NCBI GenBank assembly: GCA_003014445.1
Contig: PYGH01000001.1
Coordinates: 1 to 64,000, forward strand
Length of the DNA: 64,000 nucleotides
Source of the DNA: Fusobacterium naviforme
GTDB lineage: Bacteria > Bacillota > Clostridia > Lachnospirales > Lachnospiraceae
Direction: 5' to 3'
Below the pieces are notes generated by a model. The model searched no databases. It saw only the letters and a list, made by a program, of their open reading frames with translations, and was not told where the DNA came from. This document shows positions 10,426-20,045 of the stretch, piece after piece. Numbering within the stretch: position 1 is the stretch's first letter; each line of letters opens with the position of its first letter. The translations under genes and the position numbers were made by a program.

Positions 10426-10800
10426 ATGAAACGTTTTCCTTCTATAAAGAAGAATATAGATTTTCGTACCGTTTATGAGAAGGGAAAATCAAAAGCAAAT
10501 CGTTCTCTGGTTATGTATGTATTATATAAAGAAGAGAATGAGAAAAGACCCTGTTGCAGAATAGGAATCAGTACTTCCAAAAAGATAGGCAACAGTGTAG
10601 TGAGACATCATATGGCAAGACTTTTGCGGGAGACATTCAGGCTTCACAGAGCAGAGATACAGCGCTGCTGTGATATAGTAATTGTAGTCCGGGCCGCTGC
10701 GGTCGGACAGAGCTTTCACGAAATTGAGAGATCATATCTTCATTTATTGCAGCTGCATGGACTGACAGAGAGACATGAATCTGTCAGTATCAATGGTTGA
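10426..10800 (+). CDS. rnpA: Ribonuclease P protein component
   Basis: Protein cofactor of RNase P, which removes 5' leaders from tRNA precursors. The 124 residues show the family pattern: a start KRFPSIKKNIDFRTVYEKGK, then the RNR-type basic helix, here modified as KIGNSVVRHHMARLLRE, where RNR is normally VxRNxxKRxxRE. A GGAGG lies nine bases before the ATG at 10426. It begins the rnpA-yidD-yidC-jag operon. Confidence 0.95.
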   Translation: MKRFPSIKKNIDFRTVYEKGKSKANRSLVMYVLYKEENEKRPCCRIGISTSKKIGNSVVRHHMARLLRETFRLHRAEIQRCCDIVIVVRAAAVGQSFHEIERSYLHLLQLHGLTERHESVSING

Positions 10801-10806
10801 TGCTTT

Positions 10807-11034
10807 ATGATAGGAAGAATTGTAAAGGCAGGAATGATAGGATTGATTCGTTTTTATCAGATATTTCTGTCACCGCTGAAATGGCGTACACACTGCAGAT
10901 TTATTCCAACCTGTTCTCAGTATGCGATAGAAGCAATTGAGAAGTACGGTGCATGGAAGGGCGGCAGGCTTGCGCTTTGGCGGATATTGCGCTGCAATCC
11001 CTTTTCAAAGGGTGGATATGATCCTGTTCCTTAA
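10807..11034 (+). CDS. yidD: Membrane protein insertion efficiency factor YidD
   Basis: A 75-residue small protein that assists YidC-dependent membrane insertion at the inner face of the membrane. The family signature is plain: FYQIFLSP, then [19 protein letters not shown] and [17 protein letters not shown]. It starts six bases after rnpA and precedes yidC, the standard order. Confidence 0.96.
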   Translation: MIGRIVKAGMIGLIRFYQIFLSPLKWRTHCRFIPTCSQYAIEAIEKYGAWKGGRLALWRILRCNPFSKGGYDPVP

Positions 11035-11091
11035 CAGGAAAAGAAACTCAGAGTGTAAAAATAAACATAAAGAACATCAGGAGGCCAGGCC

Positions 11092-12396
11092 TTGGAACTT
11101 ATTCTTTTGACAAAATCATCGGTACCGGTAATAGGACAGGTTGCTTATATACTCGGTATGATTATGGATGCTCTTTTTAAATTTACCAGTCAGTTTGGCA
11201 TTACAAATATAGGACTGAGTATCATTCTTTTCACCATCATCATTAACCTCTTAATGTGGCCTCTGACGGTCTCGCAGCAGAGATCCTCCAAGCTGATGAG
11301 TGTGATGCAGCCGGAGATTCAGGCAATTCAGAAAAAATATAAAAACAAGACAGACCAGGCATCTGTGATGCGTATGCAGAGTGAGACAAAGGCGGTGTAT
11401 GCAAAGTACGGAACGAGTATGAGCGGCAGCTGTCTTTTCCTGTTGATTCAGATGCCCATTCTGTTTGCTCTCTATCAGGTTATTTATAAGATTCCGGCAT
11501 ATGTGCCCAGTGTGTACAATGTATTTCAGACAATAGCAGATCCGCTTATGCAGCAGAACGGTTATATTTCTGTTCTGAATGAGATAGGGACGAAAATTAA
11601 GCCGGCGCTGGTTGATGAAGCCAGCTTAAATATGGTTATCGATTTCCTGTATAAGTTCACACCGGAGCAGTGGATCATGCTTGAGGGGAAATTCCCGGCA
11701 CTTGCAGCTACCATTGCGACAGGAGCTGCAGAAATTGGAAAGATGAACTATTTCCTCGGCGTAAACCTCTCAACAGCACCTTTCCAGGGCTTTATGCCGA
11801 ACCCGGCATGGATCATTCCCTTTGTTTCTGCGGCTGTACAGTGGTACTCTGCAAAACTCATGACGGATGCGACCAGAAACAGGAAAAGTTCCAGGGCAGA
11901 TGAAGAAAATGTTATGGCGCAGCAGATGCAGAGTATGAACACTATGATGCCTCTGATGTCTCTTTTCTTCTGCTTCACTTTGCCGGCCGGTATTGGTATT
12001 TACTGGGTTGCCAGCGGACTGTGCCGCATGATTCAGCAGTTGATTATCAACAGCCAGCTGAATAAGATGGATATTGATGAAATTGTAAAAAAGAATCTTG
12101 AAAAGGCAAATGCCAAGGCGCTGAAGGAGGGAAAGAGCCCCTCGCAGATTAAGAGTAATACGGACAAAGTTCTTCGCAATGTAAAGAAGCAGGAGCAGGA
12201 AGCGGAAAATGAAGAAGAGGCGCTGCAGAAGAAAATAGATCGGGCGGCAAAGCAGGCGGCAGATTCTTCGGCATACTATAATAAGAATGCAAAACCCGGT
12301 TCACTTGCATCCAAAGCAAATATGGTTGCATTGTTTGATGAGCGCCAGATGGAAAAAAAGAAAAATAAGGGAAAGCAGGAGAGCCAGGATGAATAA
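11092..12396 (+). CDS. yidC: Membrane protein insertase YidC/OxaA (SpoIIIJ-type)
   Basis: Inserts and folds membrane proteins alone or with SecYEG. The 434 residues contain five predicted membrane segments: about residues 10-30, 40-65 (TNIGLSIILFTIIINLLMWPL), the pair at about 120-145, one near 235-255 and one near 290-315 (FFCFTLPAGIGIYWVASG). The C-terminal 90 residues are highly charged and probably bind ribosomes. The start is TTG at 11092, supported by AGGAGG seven bases upstream. There is no large periplasmic domain, as usual in Gram-positives. The stop overlaps jag by eight bases. Confidence 0.93.
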   Translation: MELILLTKSSVPVIGQVAYILGMIMDALFKFTSQFGITNIGLSIILFTIIINLLMWPLTVSQQRSSKLMSVMQPEIQAIQKKYKNKTDQASVMRMQSETKAVYAKYGTSMSGSCLFLLIQMPILFALYQVIYKIPAYVPSVYNVFQTIADPLMQQNGYISVLNEIGTKIKPALVDEASLNMVIDFLYKFTPEQWIMLEGKFPALAATIATGAAEIGKMNYFLGVNLSTAPFQGFMPNPAWIIPFVSAAVQWYSAKLMTDATRNRKSSRADEENVMAQQMQSMNTMMPLMSLFFCFTLPAGIGIYWVASGLCRMIQQLIINSQLNKMDIDEIVKKNLEKANAKALKEGKSPSQIKSNTDKVLRNVKKQEQEAENEEEALQKKIDRAAKQAADSSAYYNKNAKPGSLASKANMVALFDERQMEKKKNKGKQESQDE

Positions 12397-13414
12397 TATT
12401 ACGGTATCTGCCAAGACCTATGATGAAGCAATTACAAAGGCACTGATTCAGCTTGAGACAACAAGTGAGCATCTGATTGTTGAGGTTTTAGAAAAGGGAA
12501 GCAATGGCCTTTTTGGTATGATCGGGAGCAGACCTTGGACCATACGGGCTCATGTGAAGAGTGAGGAAGAAGAGGCCAGAGAGCTGGAAGCAAAGCGTCA
12601 GGCTGAAGCGGAGCAGAGAAAAGAAAAGGAAGAGGCCGAGAGAGCTGCTGCAAGGGAAGCCGAGGAGAGAAAGGCGAAGGAAGCCGCTGAACAGGAGGCT
12701 GCCCGCAGGAGAGAAGAGGAGCAGAGAGAAGCTGCAAAGTCTGCTGAAGAAGCTGTAAGTGTACAGCCGGAGACAGCGAAAGAGCTGCAGGAGAAAAAGG
12801 AGTCAGGCAGAAAAGAGAGCTCCGAGAAAAAATCCAGATCAAGAGACGGAAGAAGAAATCACGTTGAGAAGCGTCGGGAGGAAAATGTCGGCAGAGAAGT
12901 ACTGAAGGAAGAAGCAGAGGAAATTCAAAGCGCTGCAGCTGCGTTTCTCTCAGAAATATTCCGCGCTATGGAAGAAACGATTCAGATTGATACGGACTTT
13001 AACTATCAGGAAAATGAGCTCGCTGTCACCCTGAGCGGCGATGATATGGGAGCTCTGATTGGTAAGAGAGGTCAGACTCTGGATTCCCTTCAGTATTTAG
13101 TAAGCCTTGTGGTGAATAAGCATCGAGATGTCTATATTCGTGTCAAGCTGGATACAGAAAATTATCGTGAGCGCCGCGAGCAGAAGCTGCGTTCTCTTGC
13201 AAGAAATATTGCAAGAAAAGTAAAACAGACGAGACGTTCTGTCACTCTGGAGCCGATGAATCCCTATGAGCGCAGAATCATCCACTCTGCGCTGCAGAGG
13301 GATCCCTATGTCACAACCTGTTCTGAGGGGGAAGATCCCTATCGCCACGTTGTGGTTGTCTTAAAAAAGGATCAGAGATCTAAGCGGCGTGAGGAAAGGA
13401 ACAGCGAGGAGTAA
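12389..13414 (+). CDS. jag: Jag/KhpB RNA-binding protein (Jag_N, KH, R3H)
   Basis: A 341-residue RNA-binding protein encoded next to yidC in most Firmicutes, linked to cell elongation and RNA chaperoning with KhpA. Residues 1-52 form the Jag_N domain, then comes a very charged Glu/Arg/Ala linker at about 55-185, likely a long helix or coiled coil. The KH domain includes GALIGKRGQTLDSLQ, and the R3H domain ends with MNPYERRIIHSALQ. A frame continues upstream to 12287, but the ATG at 12389 overlapping yidC matches the family N-terminus MNNITVSAKTYDEA. The linker is longer than in Bacillus. Confidence 0.94.
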   Translation: MNNITVSAKTYDEAITKALIQLETTSEHLIVEVLEKGSNGLFGMIGSRPWTIRAHVKSEEEEARELEAKRQAEAEQRKEKEEAERAAAREAEERKAKEAAEQEAARRREEEQREAAKSAEEAVSVQPETAKELQEKKESGRKESSEKKSRSRDGRRNHVEKRREENVGREVLKEEAEEIQSAAAAFLSEIFRAMEETIQIDTDFNYQENELAVTLSGDDMGALIGKRGQTLDSLQYLVSLVVNKHRDVYIRVKLDTENYRERREQKLRSLARNIARKVKQTRRSVTLEPMNPYERRIIHSALQRDPYVTTCSEGEDPYRHVVVVLKKDQRSKRREERNSEE

Positions 13415-13492
13415 GGCTTTGGCGGAAGCCGGAATCGCAGAATTCTGCCTCTGCTGCTATAAAAGAGCATAGATATGGATGGCTTTGTGAAA

Positions 13493-13540
13493 GAAGGCTG
13501 TCGAAAACAGGAACATTTGTTTTCGCCTGCCTTCTCTTTC
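13493..13540 (+). terminator. Long hairpin in the jag-mnmE gap
   Basis: GAAGGC (13493-13498) and CGAAAACA (13502-13509) pair with TGTTTTCG (13518-13525) and GCCTTC (13529-13534), followed by TCTTTC. The 233-bp gap between jag and mnmE otherwise shows nothing I recognise. This may be a terminator with partial read-through into mnmE. Confidence 0.55.
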
Positions 13541-13647
13541 TTTACAGATTCTCTGAAAATAAGGTACTGGACTTTATTCAATGATACAGATAATATTCAG
13601 CTTGTAAGCCTGACAGGAAAAGCTTCGGGAGATGGAGGGCAGAAAAA

Positions 13648-15021
13648 ATGAGGCATCAGAGAGAAAATGATACCATTGCTGCGATTTCCACAGCACTGGG
13701 GGAGAGCGGAATAGGAATCATCAGAATCAGTGGTACAGATGCAGTAGATATTGCGAGCCGCGTTCTGGACAGAGGAGTACGGAAGGCAGAGACACATACG
13801 ATTCATTACCGGCATGCAGTCTGTAAAAATGAAATCATTGATGAGGTGCTGGTTTCTGTTATGCTTGCACCGCGAAGCTATACAGGAGAGAATACCGTTG
13901 AGATCAATTGCCATGGAGGCGTACTGGCGGTAGAGCGTGTGCTGGAGGAGGTACTGAAGGCAGGCGCTTCTCTGGCCGAGCCCGGAGAATTTTCCAAGAG
14001 AGCCTTTTTAAACGGGCGCATTGATTTGAGTCAGGCCGAGGCAGTGATGGACATTATACAGGCTAAAAATCGCTTTGCCCTGAAGGCAGCGGTCAGTCAG
14101 CTCAGTGGCACACTCTCAAAAAAGCTTAAGGAGCTCAGGAATCAGCTCCTTGACGAGACAGCGTGGATCGAGGCTGCTCTGGATGATCCGGAACATTATG
14201 ATCTTTCCGGATATCCGGAGGAACTGGAGAAAAAAACAGATGCAATGATTGCAGATCTCGAAACTCTGATCCGGAATGCAGAAAATGGAAGAGTCATGAA
14301 GGAAGGTATTTCTACCGTTATACTTGGAAGACCAAATGCGGGGAAATCTTCTCTTATGAATCTCTTATCCGGCGCAGACAGGGCGATCGTGACAGATATT
14401 GCAGGAACGACGCGGGATATTCTGACCGAGCACATCCGCCTTGCGGGACTGTCCTTAAATCTCACCGATACGGCGGGAATACGGGAGAGTGAGGATATTG
14501 TTGAAAGAATCGGAGTGGAGCGCGCCAGAAAAGCTGCGGAGGAGGCGGATCTTCTCCTGCTTGTGATTGATGGGAGCAGCGAGCTTCAGGAGGAGGACAG
14601 ACTGCTTTTGCATGAAATCGAAGAAAAGAATGCCATTGTACTTCTCAATAAATCCGATCTGGACACACAGATATCGCTGGAAGAGCTTCAAAAACTCAGC
14701 TCCCATCCTGTCATACTCTTCTCCGCGAAAGACGGAACCGGCCTTTCCGAGATGGAAACGACGATGAGGGAAATGTTCTATCATGGGAATATCAATTTTA
14801 ACGATCAGATTTATATTACAAACAGCAGACATAGAGAGGCACTGGAGCAGGCGCTGGCCTCTGTCAGATTAGTGAAGCAGAGTATCAAAAATGGTCTGCC
14901 GGAGGACTTTTTTTCTATTGACCTACAGGATGCCTATGAAAGTCTCGGCATCATCACCGGAGAAACAGTGGAGGATGATGTTGTGAACCGCATATTTGAG
15001 AAGTTCTGTACCGGAAAATAA
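13648..15021 (+). CDS. mnmE: tRNA modification GTPase MnmE
   Basis: With MnmG it installs the 5-carboxymethylaminomethyl group on wobble uridine 34 of certain tRNAs. The 457 residues begin with the tetrahydrofolate-binding N-terminal domain (DTIAAISTALGESGIGIIR), continue into a helical domain interrupted by the G domain (G1 GRPNAGKSSL near residue 224, G3 DTAG, G4 NKSD) and end FCTGK, which carries the conserved C(I/T)GK. It precedes mnmG by nine bases. Confidence 0.97.
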   Translation: MRHQRENDTIAAISTALGESGIGIIRISGTDAVDIASRVLDRGVRKAETHTIHYRHAVCKNEIIDEVLVSVMLAPRSYTGENTVEINCHGGVLAVERVLEEVLKAGASLAEPGEFSKRAFLNGRIDLSQAEAVMDIIQAKNRFALKAAVSQLSGTLSKKLKELRNQLLDETAWIEAALDDPEHYDLSGYPEELEKKTDAMIADLETLIRNAENGRVMKEGISTVILGRPNAGKSSLMNLLSGADRAIVTDIAGTTRDILTEHIRLAGLSLNLTDTAGIRESEDIVERIGVERARKAAEEADLLLLVIDGSSELQEEDRLLLHEIEEKNAIVLLNKSDLDTQISLEELQKLSSHPVILFSAKDGTGLSEMETTMREMFYHGNINFNDQIYITNSRHREALEQALASVRLVKQSIKNGLPEDFFSIDLQDAYESLGIITGETVEDDVVNRIFEKFCTGK

Positions 15022-15030
15022 GGGAGTTTT

Positions 15031-16959
15031 ATGAAGCGAGTAGTAGAAGAAAGCTATGATGTTGTAGTTGTCGGCGCGGGACATGCAGGCTGTGAGGCTG
15101 CACTCGCCTGCGCAAGACTGGGGCTGGAGACCATCATATTTACTGTAAGTGTCGATGCCATTGCACTGATGCCCTGCAATCCAAATATCGGCGGAACCTC
15201 AAAGGGACATCTGGTGCGGGAACTGGATGCACTCGGCGGGGAGATGGGACATAATATAGATAAGAGCTTTATACAGTCCAGAATGCTGAATGAGTCGAAG
15301 GGACCGGCTGTACATTCTCTCCGCGCGCAGGCAGATAAGCAGGATTACACGAGAGAAATGCGAAGGACACTGGAACAGACGGAACATCTCACCATACGTC
15401 AGGCGGAGGTCGCAGAGCTCATCACTGAAGAAATAGCGGATGGATTCGGCAGGAAGCGCTGTACAGGGGTCACTACAGTATCCGGCGCGCGCTATTACGC
15501 ACAGGCAGTTGTTCTGGCCACAGGAGTCTATCTGAATGCGCGCTGTATCTATGGAGAGATCAGTGAGTATACGGGACCAAACGGTCTGAAGGCAGCAAAT
15601 CATCTGACCTCTTCTCTGAAGGCAAACGGAATTCTCATGTATCGCTTTAAGACCGGTACGCCGGCGCGTGTGGACGGAAGAAGCATCGATTACTCCAAGA
15701 TGGAGGAGCAGAAGGGAGATACGCCCATTATCCCCTTCTCCTTTGACACAGATCCGGAGAAAATACAGAAGGCGCAGGTCAGCTGCTGGCTCACACATAC
15801 CGGAGAAAAAGCGCACGAGATTATTCGCGCAAATATCGACCGCTCTCCGCTCTATAATGGAAGTATAAAGAGCACCGGACCGCGCTATTGCCCCTCCATT
15901 GAAGATAAGGTAATGAAATTCCCAGATAAGGATGCACATCAGATCTTTGTCGAACCGGAAGGGCTCTATACACATGAGATGTATCTGGGTGGAATGTCGT
16001 CCTCACTGCCGGAGGATGTGCAATATGAGATCATACATTCAACGCCTGGACTGGAGCACGCAAGGGTCGTCCGGAACGCATACGCCATTGAATATGACTG
16101 TATTGACGCGCGACAATTGAAATCGTCTCTTGAGTTCAGACAGATAGAGAGACTCTTTGCGGGCGGACAGTTCAACGGAAGCTCCGGGTATGAGGAGGCA
16201 GCAGTACAGGGCTTTATGGCAGGGGTGAATGCTGCCATGTGCATACAGGGGCGAGAGCCGGTTGTGATAGACCGCTCTCAGGGTTATATCGGCGTACTGA
16301 TTGATGATCTCGTGACAAAGGAAAGTCATGAGCCCTATCGTATGATGACCTCCCGCTCGGAGTATCGTCTGCTGCTGCGGCAGGACAATGCAGATCTGCG
16401 TCTTGAGGAGCTTGGCCACCGCATAGGTCTGGTCTCTGAGACGCGTATTCAGAGATTGCGGGAGAAAAAGAGTCAGATTGAAGCAGAAATTACGCGGCTG
16501 AAGAGCTGTTATCTGGGAGCCAATGCACGGGTAAATGAGATATTGGAGCGAAAGGGTTCCTCTCCGCTGAAGACAGGAGTGACACTGGCGTCATTGATCT
16601 GCAGACCGGAGCTGAGCTATGATGCGCTCACCGAGCTGGATCCGGGGCGTCCGATGCTTTCCAGGGCTGTGCGGGAGCAGGTGAATATCGAGATCAAGTA
16701 TGAAGGTTATATTCGGCGTCAGGAACAGCAGGTGAAGCAGTTTAAACGGCTGGAGAACAAGGCGCTGCCGGTGGAGATTGATTACAGTAAAATCAGCAGT
16801 CTGCGCATTGAAGCGGCGCAAAAGCTGAATCTGGTGAAGCCGCAGTCTGTGGGACAGGCCTCCAGAATATCCGGCGTGTCGCCTGCAGATATCAGTGTAC
16901 TGCTTGTCTGGCTGGAGGCAAGAGGAAGGAGTGCAGATGCAGAGGCAGGAAATAAATGA
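15031..16959 (+). CDS. mnmG: tRNA uridine-5-carboxymethylaminomethyl modification enzyme MnmG
   Basis: FAD-dependent partner of MnmE in wobble-uridine modification. The 642 residues show the N-terminal dinucleotide-binding motif [14 protein letters not shown] at about 10-24, the signature [11 protein letters not shown] near residue 284 and the second signature [11 protein letters not shown](V/A)QG near 385. The usual length is about 620-640. The last 23 bases overlap the start of rsmG. Confidence 0.97.
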   Translation: MKRVVEESYDVVVVGAGHAGCEAALACARLGLETIIFTVSVDAIALMPCNPNIGGTSKGHLVRELDALGGEMGHNIDKSFIQSRMLNESKGPAVHSLRAQADKQDYTREMRRTLEQTEHLTIRQAEVAELITEEIADGFGRKRCTGVTTVSGARYYAQAVVLATGVYLNARCIYGEISEYTGPNGLKAANHLTSSLKANGILMYRFKTGTPARVDGRSIDYSKMEEQKGDTPIIPFSFDTDPEKIQKAQVSCWLTHTGEKAHEIIRANIDRSPLYNGSIKSTGPRYCPSIEDKVMKFPDKDAHQIFVEPEGLYTHEMYLGGMSSSLPEDVQYEIIHSTPGLEHARVVRNAYAIEYDCIDARQLKSSLEFRQIERLFAGGQFNGSSGYEEAAVQGFMAGVNAAMCIQGREPVVIDRSQGYIGVLIDDLVTKESHEPYRMMTSRSEYRLLLRQDNADLRLEELGHRIGLVSETRIQRLREKKSQIEAEITRLKSCYLGANARVNEILERKGSSPLKTGVTLASLICRPELSYDALTELDPGRPMLSRAVREQVNIEIKYEGYIRRQEQQVKQFKRLENKALPVEIDYSKISSLRIEAAQKLNLVKPQSVGQASRISGVSPADISVLLVWLEARGRSADAEAGNK

Positions 16960-17707
16960 GGAATGCGCCAAGACAGAGCGGGAATACTTTTCATTGTGGA
17001 TGAGGGAGGCGCTTCGGAGCCTCTCGCTCCGGCTCACAGAGAGGCAGGAGGCGCAATTTTACCGCTTTTATGAGGATTTGATCGAAAAGAATAAGGTGAT
17101 GAACCTCACAGGAATCACAGAGATGCATGCGGTGATCGTGAAGCATTTCGTGGACAGCCTCTCTATTGTTAAGGCGATTTCAGACCTTGGAGAAAAAGAA
17201 TGGAGAGTCATTGATATCGGGACGGGGGCGGGTTTTCCAGGTATTCCCATGGCAATTATGTGGCCAAAACTTCATTTTACCCTGATGGACAGTCTGAATA
17301 AGAGAATTGCCTTTATTCAGGAGGAAGCAGCTCGTCTGGAACTGAAAAACATTGAAGCGGTACATAGCAGAGCGGAGGATCTTGCCAAAGACAGCTCCTA
17401 CAGAGAGCAATATGACCTCTGCGTGTCACGCGCCGTGGCGAACTTATCCACACTTTCGGAATATTGTCTGCCATTTATCCACAAAGACGGAACCTTTATC
17501 CCATTTAAATCTGGACAAGTCGAAGAAGAAAGACGAGAAGCAAAGAAAGCACTCAACATTCTGGGAGGAGTGGAGGATGCAATCATTCGCTTTTCATTAC
17601 CGGAGGAGGAGGGTGAGCGCTGCCTGCTTCGAATTAAAAAAATCAGAGCGACACCACAAAAATACCCAAGGAAGGCTGGCCTTCCGGCAAAGGAACCGCT
17701 GCGTTGA
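16937..17707 (+). CDS. rsmG: 16S rRNA (guanine527-N7)-methyltransferase RsmG
   Basis: SAM-dependent enzyme that methylates G527 in the 530 loop of 16S rRNA. The 256-residue form is chosen from an ATG with AAGGAG eight bases upstream; an in-frame extension to 16895 lacks such a site. The SAM-binding loop reads [16 protein letters not shown] near residue 95, and the motif [13 protein letters not shown] follows. It ends the mnmE-mnmG-rsmG operon, with parS sites immediately downstream. Confidence 0.95.
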   Translation: MQRQEINEECAKTEREYFSLWMREALRSLSLRLTERQEAQFYRFYEDLIEKNKVMNLTGITEMHAVIVKHFVDSLSIVKAISDLGEKEWRVIDIGTGAGFPGIPMAIMWPKLHFTLMDSLNKRIAFIQEEAARLELKNIEAVHSRAEDLAKDSSYREQYDLCVSRAVANLSTLSEYCLPFIHKDGTFIPFKSGQVEEERREAKKALNILGGVEDAIIRFSLPEEEGERCLLRIKKIRATPQKYPRKAGLPAKEPLR

Positions 17708-17713
17708 GTGAAA

Positions 17714-17729
17714 TGTTTCACGTGAAACA
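17714..17729. promoter_or_regulatory. parS: parS centromere site (perfect)
   Basis: TGTTTCACGTGAAACA, a perfect 16-bp palindrome equal to the widely conserved bacterial parS (one extra pair extends it to 18 bp). It begins seven bases after the rsmG stop and lies 560 bp upstream of parA. ParB should nucleate here and spread. Confidence 0.95.
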
Positions 17730-17831
17730 TCAAAGCCGAGTTATGCGAAAGAGCAAAGAAAACAGTTGATCCGGAGCAATCAGAACGGCTTCATTTTAGA
17801 TTGTTGTGTCAGGAGAAAGATCCTTCATAAA

Positions 17832-17847
17832 TGTTTCACGTGAAACC
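17832..17847. promoter_or_regulatory. parS: parS centromere site (one mismatch)
   Basis: TGTTTCACGTGAAACC matches the parS palindrome at 15 of 16 bases. It lies 118 bp from the perfect copy, in the same rsmG-parA gap. Confidence 0.9.
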
Positions 17848-17857
17848 TATTCTGTGA

Positions 17858-18087
17858 TATAATAGGAGCACTTGGCGAAAGCGAGCCGCAGGCGAAGGTT
17901 GAGCCTAGAGCGAGTCATACCCGGAAACTTAACGAGTGCGAGCAGAGCGAAGCAGGAGTTTAGCCGCAGCGGTATAATAGGAGCACTTGGCGAAAGCGAG
18001 CCACAGGCGAAGGTTGAGCCTAGAGCGAGTCATACCCGGAGACTTAACGAGTGCGAGCAGAGCGAAGCAGGAGTTTAGCCGCAGGGA
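17858..18087. repeat. 115-bp tandem direct repeat, two copies
   Basis: Two adjacent copies (about 17858-17972 and 17973-18087) differ by only a few bases. Each begins TATAATAGGAGCACTTGG and contains AGCGAGCC, CATACCCGGA and GCGAGCAGAGCGAAGCAGG. The unit is open in several frames on both strands and encodes repetitive Glu/Arg-rich peptides, but 115 is not a multiple of three, so the frame shifts between copies. This points to a non-coding repeat. It sits directly after the second parS site. The remaining bases to parA (18088-18292) show no clear element. Confidence 0.9.
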
Positions 18088-18292
18088 TATCATAATAGCA
18101 AAGAGTTCCATAAAAGACCTGCACAAACTGAGTGATGACAACAAAATTATCGAGCGGCGAGAGATGGTTATATAGAAATAATTTGTAAAAGCAAAGCAAA
18201 ATAGTTGCCATAAGGAAAGAAGAGATATCTGCACAGATGCTGACCCATATATGATTCAGTGATGGAGTCAGCATTTACAGTAAAGAGGAAAA

Positions 18293-19063
18293 ATGAAAAA
18301 GATTATTGCGATGGCAAATCAAAAGGGCGGAGTTGGAAAAACCACAACTGCTGTCAATCTTGCTGCAGCTCTGGCGGAAGCAGAGCTGAGGGTGCTCGCT
18401 GTCGATTTTGATCCTCAGGGGAATCTGTCCAGTGGATTGGGCATAGAGAAAGATGAAACTGTCAGCTCAGTGTATGAACTTATCATGGGGCATTGCGAGA
18501 TTGCGGATGCGATTCAAAGAAGTTATTCGCCTTATCTCGATATTATCCCCTCCAATATCAATCTTTCCGGGGCAGAGATAGAACTTCTGGATATGGAAAA
18601 ACGAGAGGCAAGGTTGAAGGACTGTCTGAATCTGGTGGCAGACCGTTATGATTTTATTCTGATTGATTGTCCGCCTTCTCTGAGTTTATTGACCATTAAT
18701 GCCCTGACAGCTGCGACGGATGTGCTCATTCCCATTCAGTGTGAGTACTATGCGATGGAAGGACTGAATCAGATGTTGAAGAGCATACAGCTGATCCGAA
18801 AAAAACTGAATCCGGAGCTTCGCATCAACGGTATTGTGTTTACAATGTATGATGCAAGAAATAACCTTTCTCAGCAGGTGGTAGATAGCGTCAGAGAAGC
18901 ATTGCATGAGTATATCTACGAGACAGTAGTTTCAAGAAATGTGCGTGTCGCAGAGGCACCGAGCTATGGGATGCCGGTGACAGAGTATGACCCCAAATCC
19001 AACGGCGCTGAAAACTACAGGAAACTTGCCGCAGAACTTCTGTCCAGGGAGGATGGGCTATGA
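18293..19063 (+). CDS. parA: Chromosome-partitioning ATPase ParA (Soj)
   Basis: Deviant Walker-type ATPase that moves or positions ParB-parS complexes and, as Soj, can act on DnaA. The 256 residues start MKKIIAMANQKGGVGKTTTA, with the deviant Walker A at 11-18, and carry DFDPQGN and the Walker B LIDCPPSLSLLT. There is no N-terminal helix-turn-helix, typical of chromosomal ParA. It overlaps parB by four bases (ATGA). Confidence 0.97.
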   Translation: MKKIIAMANQKGGVGKTTTAVNLAAALAEAELRVLAVDFDPQGNLSSGLGIEKDETVSSVYELIMGHCEIADAIQRSYSPYLDIIPSNINLSGAEIELLDMEKREARLKDCLNLVADRYDFILIDCPPSLSLLTINALTAATDVLIPIQCEYYAMEGLNQMLKSIQLIRKKLNPELRINGIVFTMYDARNNLSQQVVDSVREALHEYIYETVVSRNVRVAEAPSYGMPVTEYDPKSNGAENYRKLAAELLSREDGL

Positions 19064-20028
19064 GTGTAAAGAAAACAGCAGCAAAAAGCAGGCGAGGGCT
19101 TGGAAAAGGTCTGAAGCTGCTCATGGGAGATATTGAGGAAGAAAATCTGAAGACTGATACAGAAGAGAAGCAAGCAGAGGAAGAAACAGTCTCTGGAAAT
19201 ACGGAGGCGCATAAGAGTGCTGCAGTTGAGACCGGGGAGAGACTGGTAAAGCTCTCAGAGATCTATGCAAATGAAAATCAACCTCGAAAGAGCTTTGATG
19301 CATCCGACCTGGCGGAACTGACATCTTCTGTACGTCAGTATGGAATTTTACAGCCCCTTCTTGTTCAAAAGGAGGGGACAGGATATCGAATTATCGCAGG
19401 AGAGAGAAGATATCGGGCGGCAAAGGCAGCAGGATTGAAAGAAATTCCTGTCATTATCCGAAATTACAGCAGTCAGCAGGCGGCAGAAATCTCTATCATA
19501 GAAAATGTTCAGCGTGCAGACCTGAATCCTCTGGAAGAAGCAATGGCTTATCAGATGCTGATGAAGGACTATGGTCTGAAGCAGGAAGAGATTGCAGAGC
19601 GCGTCAGCAAGAACCGAACCACGATAACAAATGCACTTCGCCTTCTGAAGCTCTGCCAAGAAGTGCAGGAAATGGTTGCAGAGGGGGCGTTATCCGCCGG
19701 TCACGCACGTACACTGGTGAGTCTTGAGGATGCAAAGCTGCAGCGGGATATCGCCGCCATAGTAGTAGAAAAAAGCCTCAGCGTGAGAGAGACAGAGCGA
19801 CTGGTAAAGCAGGCGGGAAGATCGAAGAAGACAGAAGGTACAAAAGAAAATAGACAGGCTTCCTATGATATTTTCTATCAGGAGTATGAGGACCGCATGC
19901 GTAGTATTCTTGGAACAAAGGTTCATATCAGCCGGAGAGATAAAAATAAGGGAAGAATTGAAATTGATTATTATTCTGCAGCGGAGCTGGAGCGCATCAT
20001 GGATCTGCTGAGGAGCATTCGTCATTAA
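19060..20028 (+). CDS. parB: Chromosome-partitioning protein ParB (Spo0J)
   Basis: CTP-dependent clamp that binds parS. The 322 residues have a basic start, a Glu-rich linker at about 25-60, the N-terminal CTPase domain with NQPRK and the GERRYRAAKAAGL motif near residue 109, the parS-binding helix-turn-helix (KQEEIAERVSKNRTTITN) and a C-terminal dimerisation domain. Two matching parS sites lie upstream of parA, so the locus is self-contained. Confidence 0.97.
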   Translation: MSVKKTAAKSRRGLGKGLKLLMGDIEEENLKTDTEEKQAEEETVSGNTEAHKSAAVETGERLVKLSEIYANENQPRKSFDASDLAELTSSVRQYGILQPLLVQKEGTGYRIIAGERRYRAAKAAGLKEIPVIIRNYSSQQAAEISIIENVQRADLNPLEEAMAYQMLMKDYGLKQEEIAERVSKNRTTITNALRLLKLCQEVQEMVAEGALSAGHARTLVSLEDAKLQRDIAAIVVEKSLSVRETERLVKQAGRSKKTEGTKENRQASYDIFYQEYEDRMRSILGTKVHISRRDKNKGRIEIDYYSAAELERIMDLLRSIRH

Positions 20029-20045
20029 TATTCGGAGGCAAACAT

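Noticed and set aside
12287-12388. N-terminal extension of jag upstream of 12389
   Set aside because: It lies inside yidC, has no ribosome binding site, and the family N-terminus begins at MNNITV.
17872-18234. Several open frames across the 115-bp repeat on both strands
   Set aside because: They are frame-shifted copies of the same repeat and encode low-complexity Glu/Arg-rich peptides. The repeat is judged non-coding.
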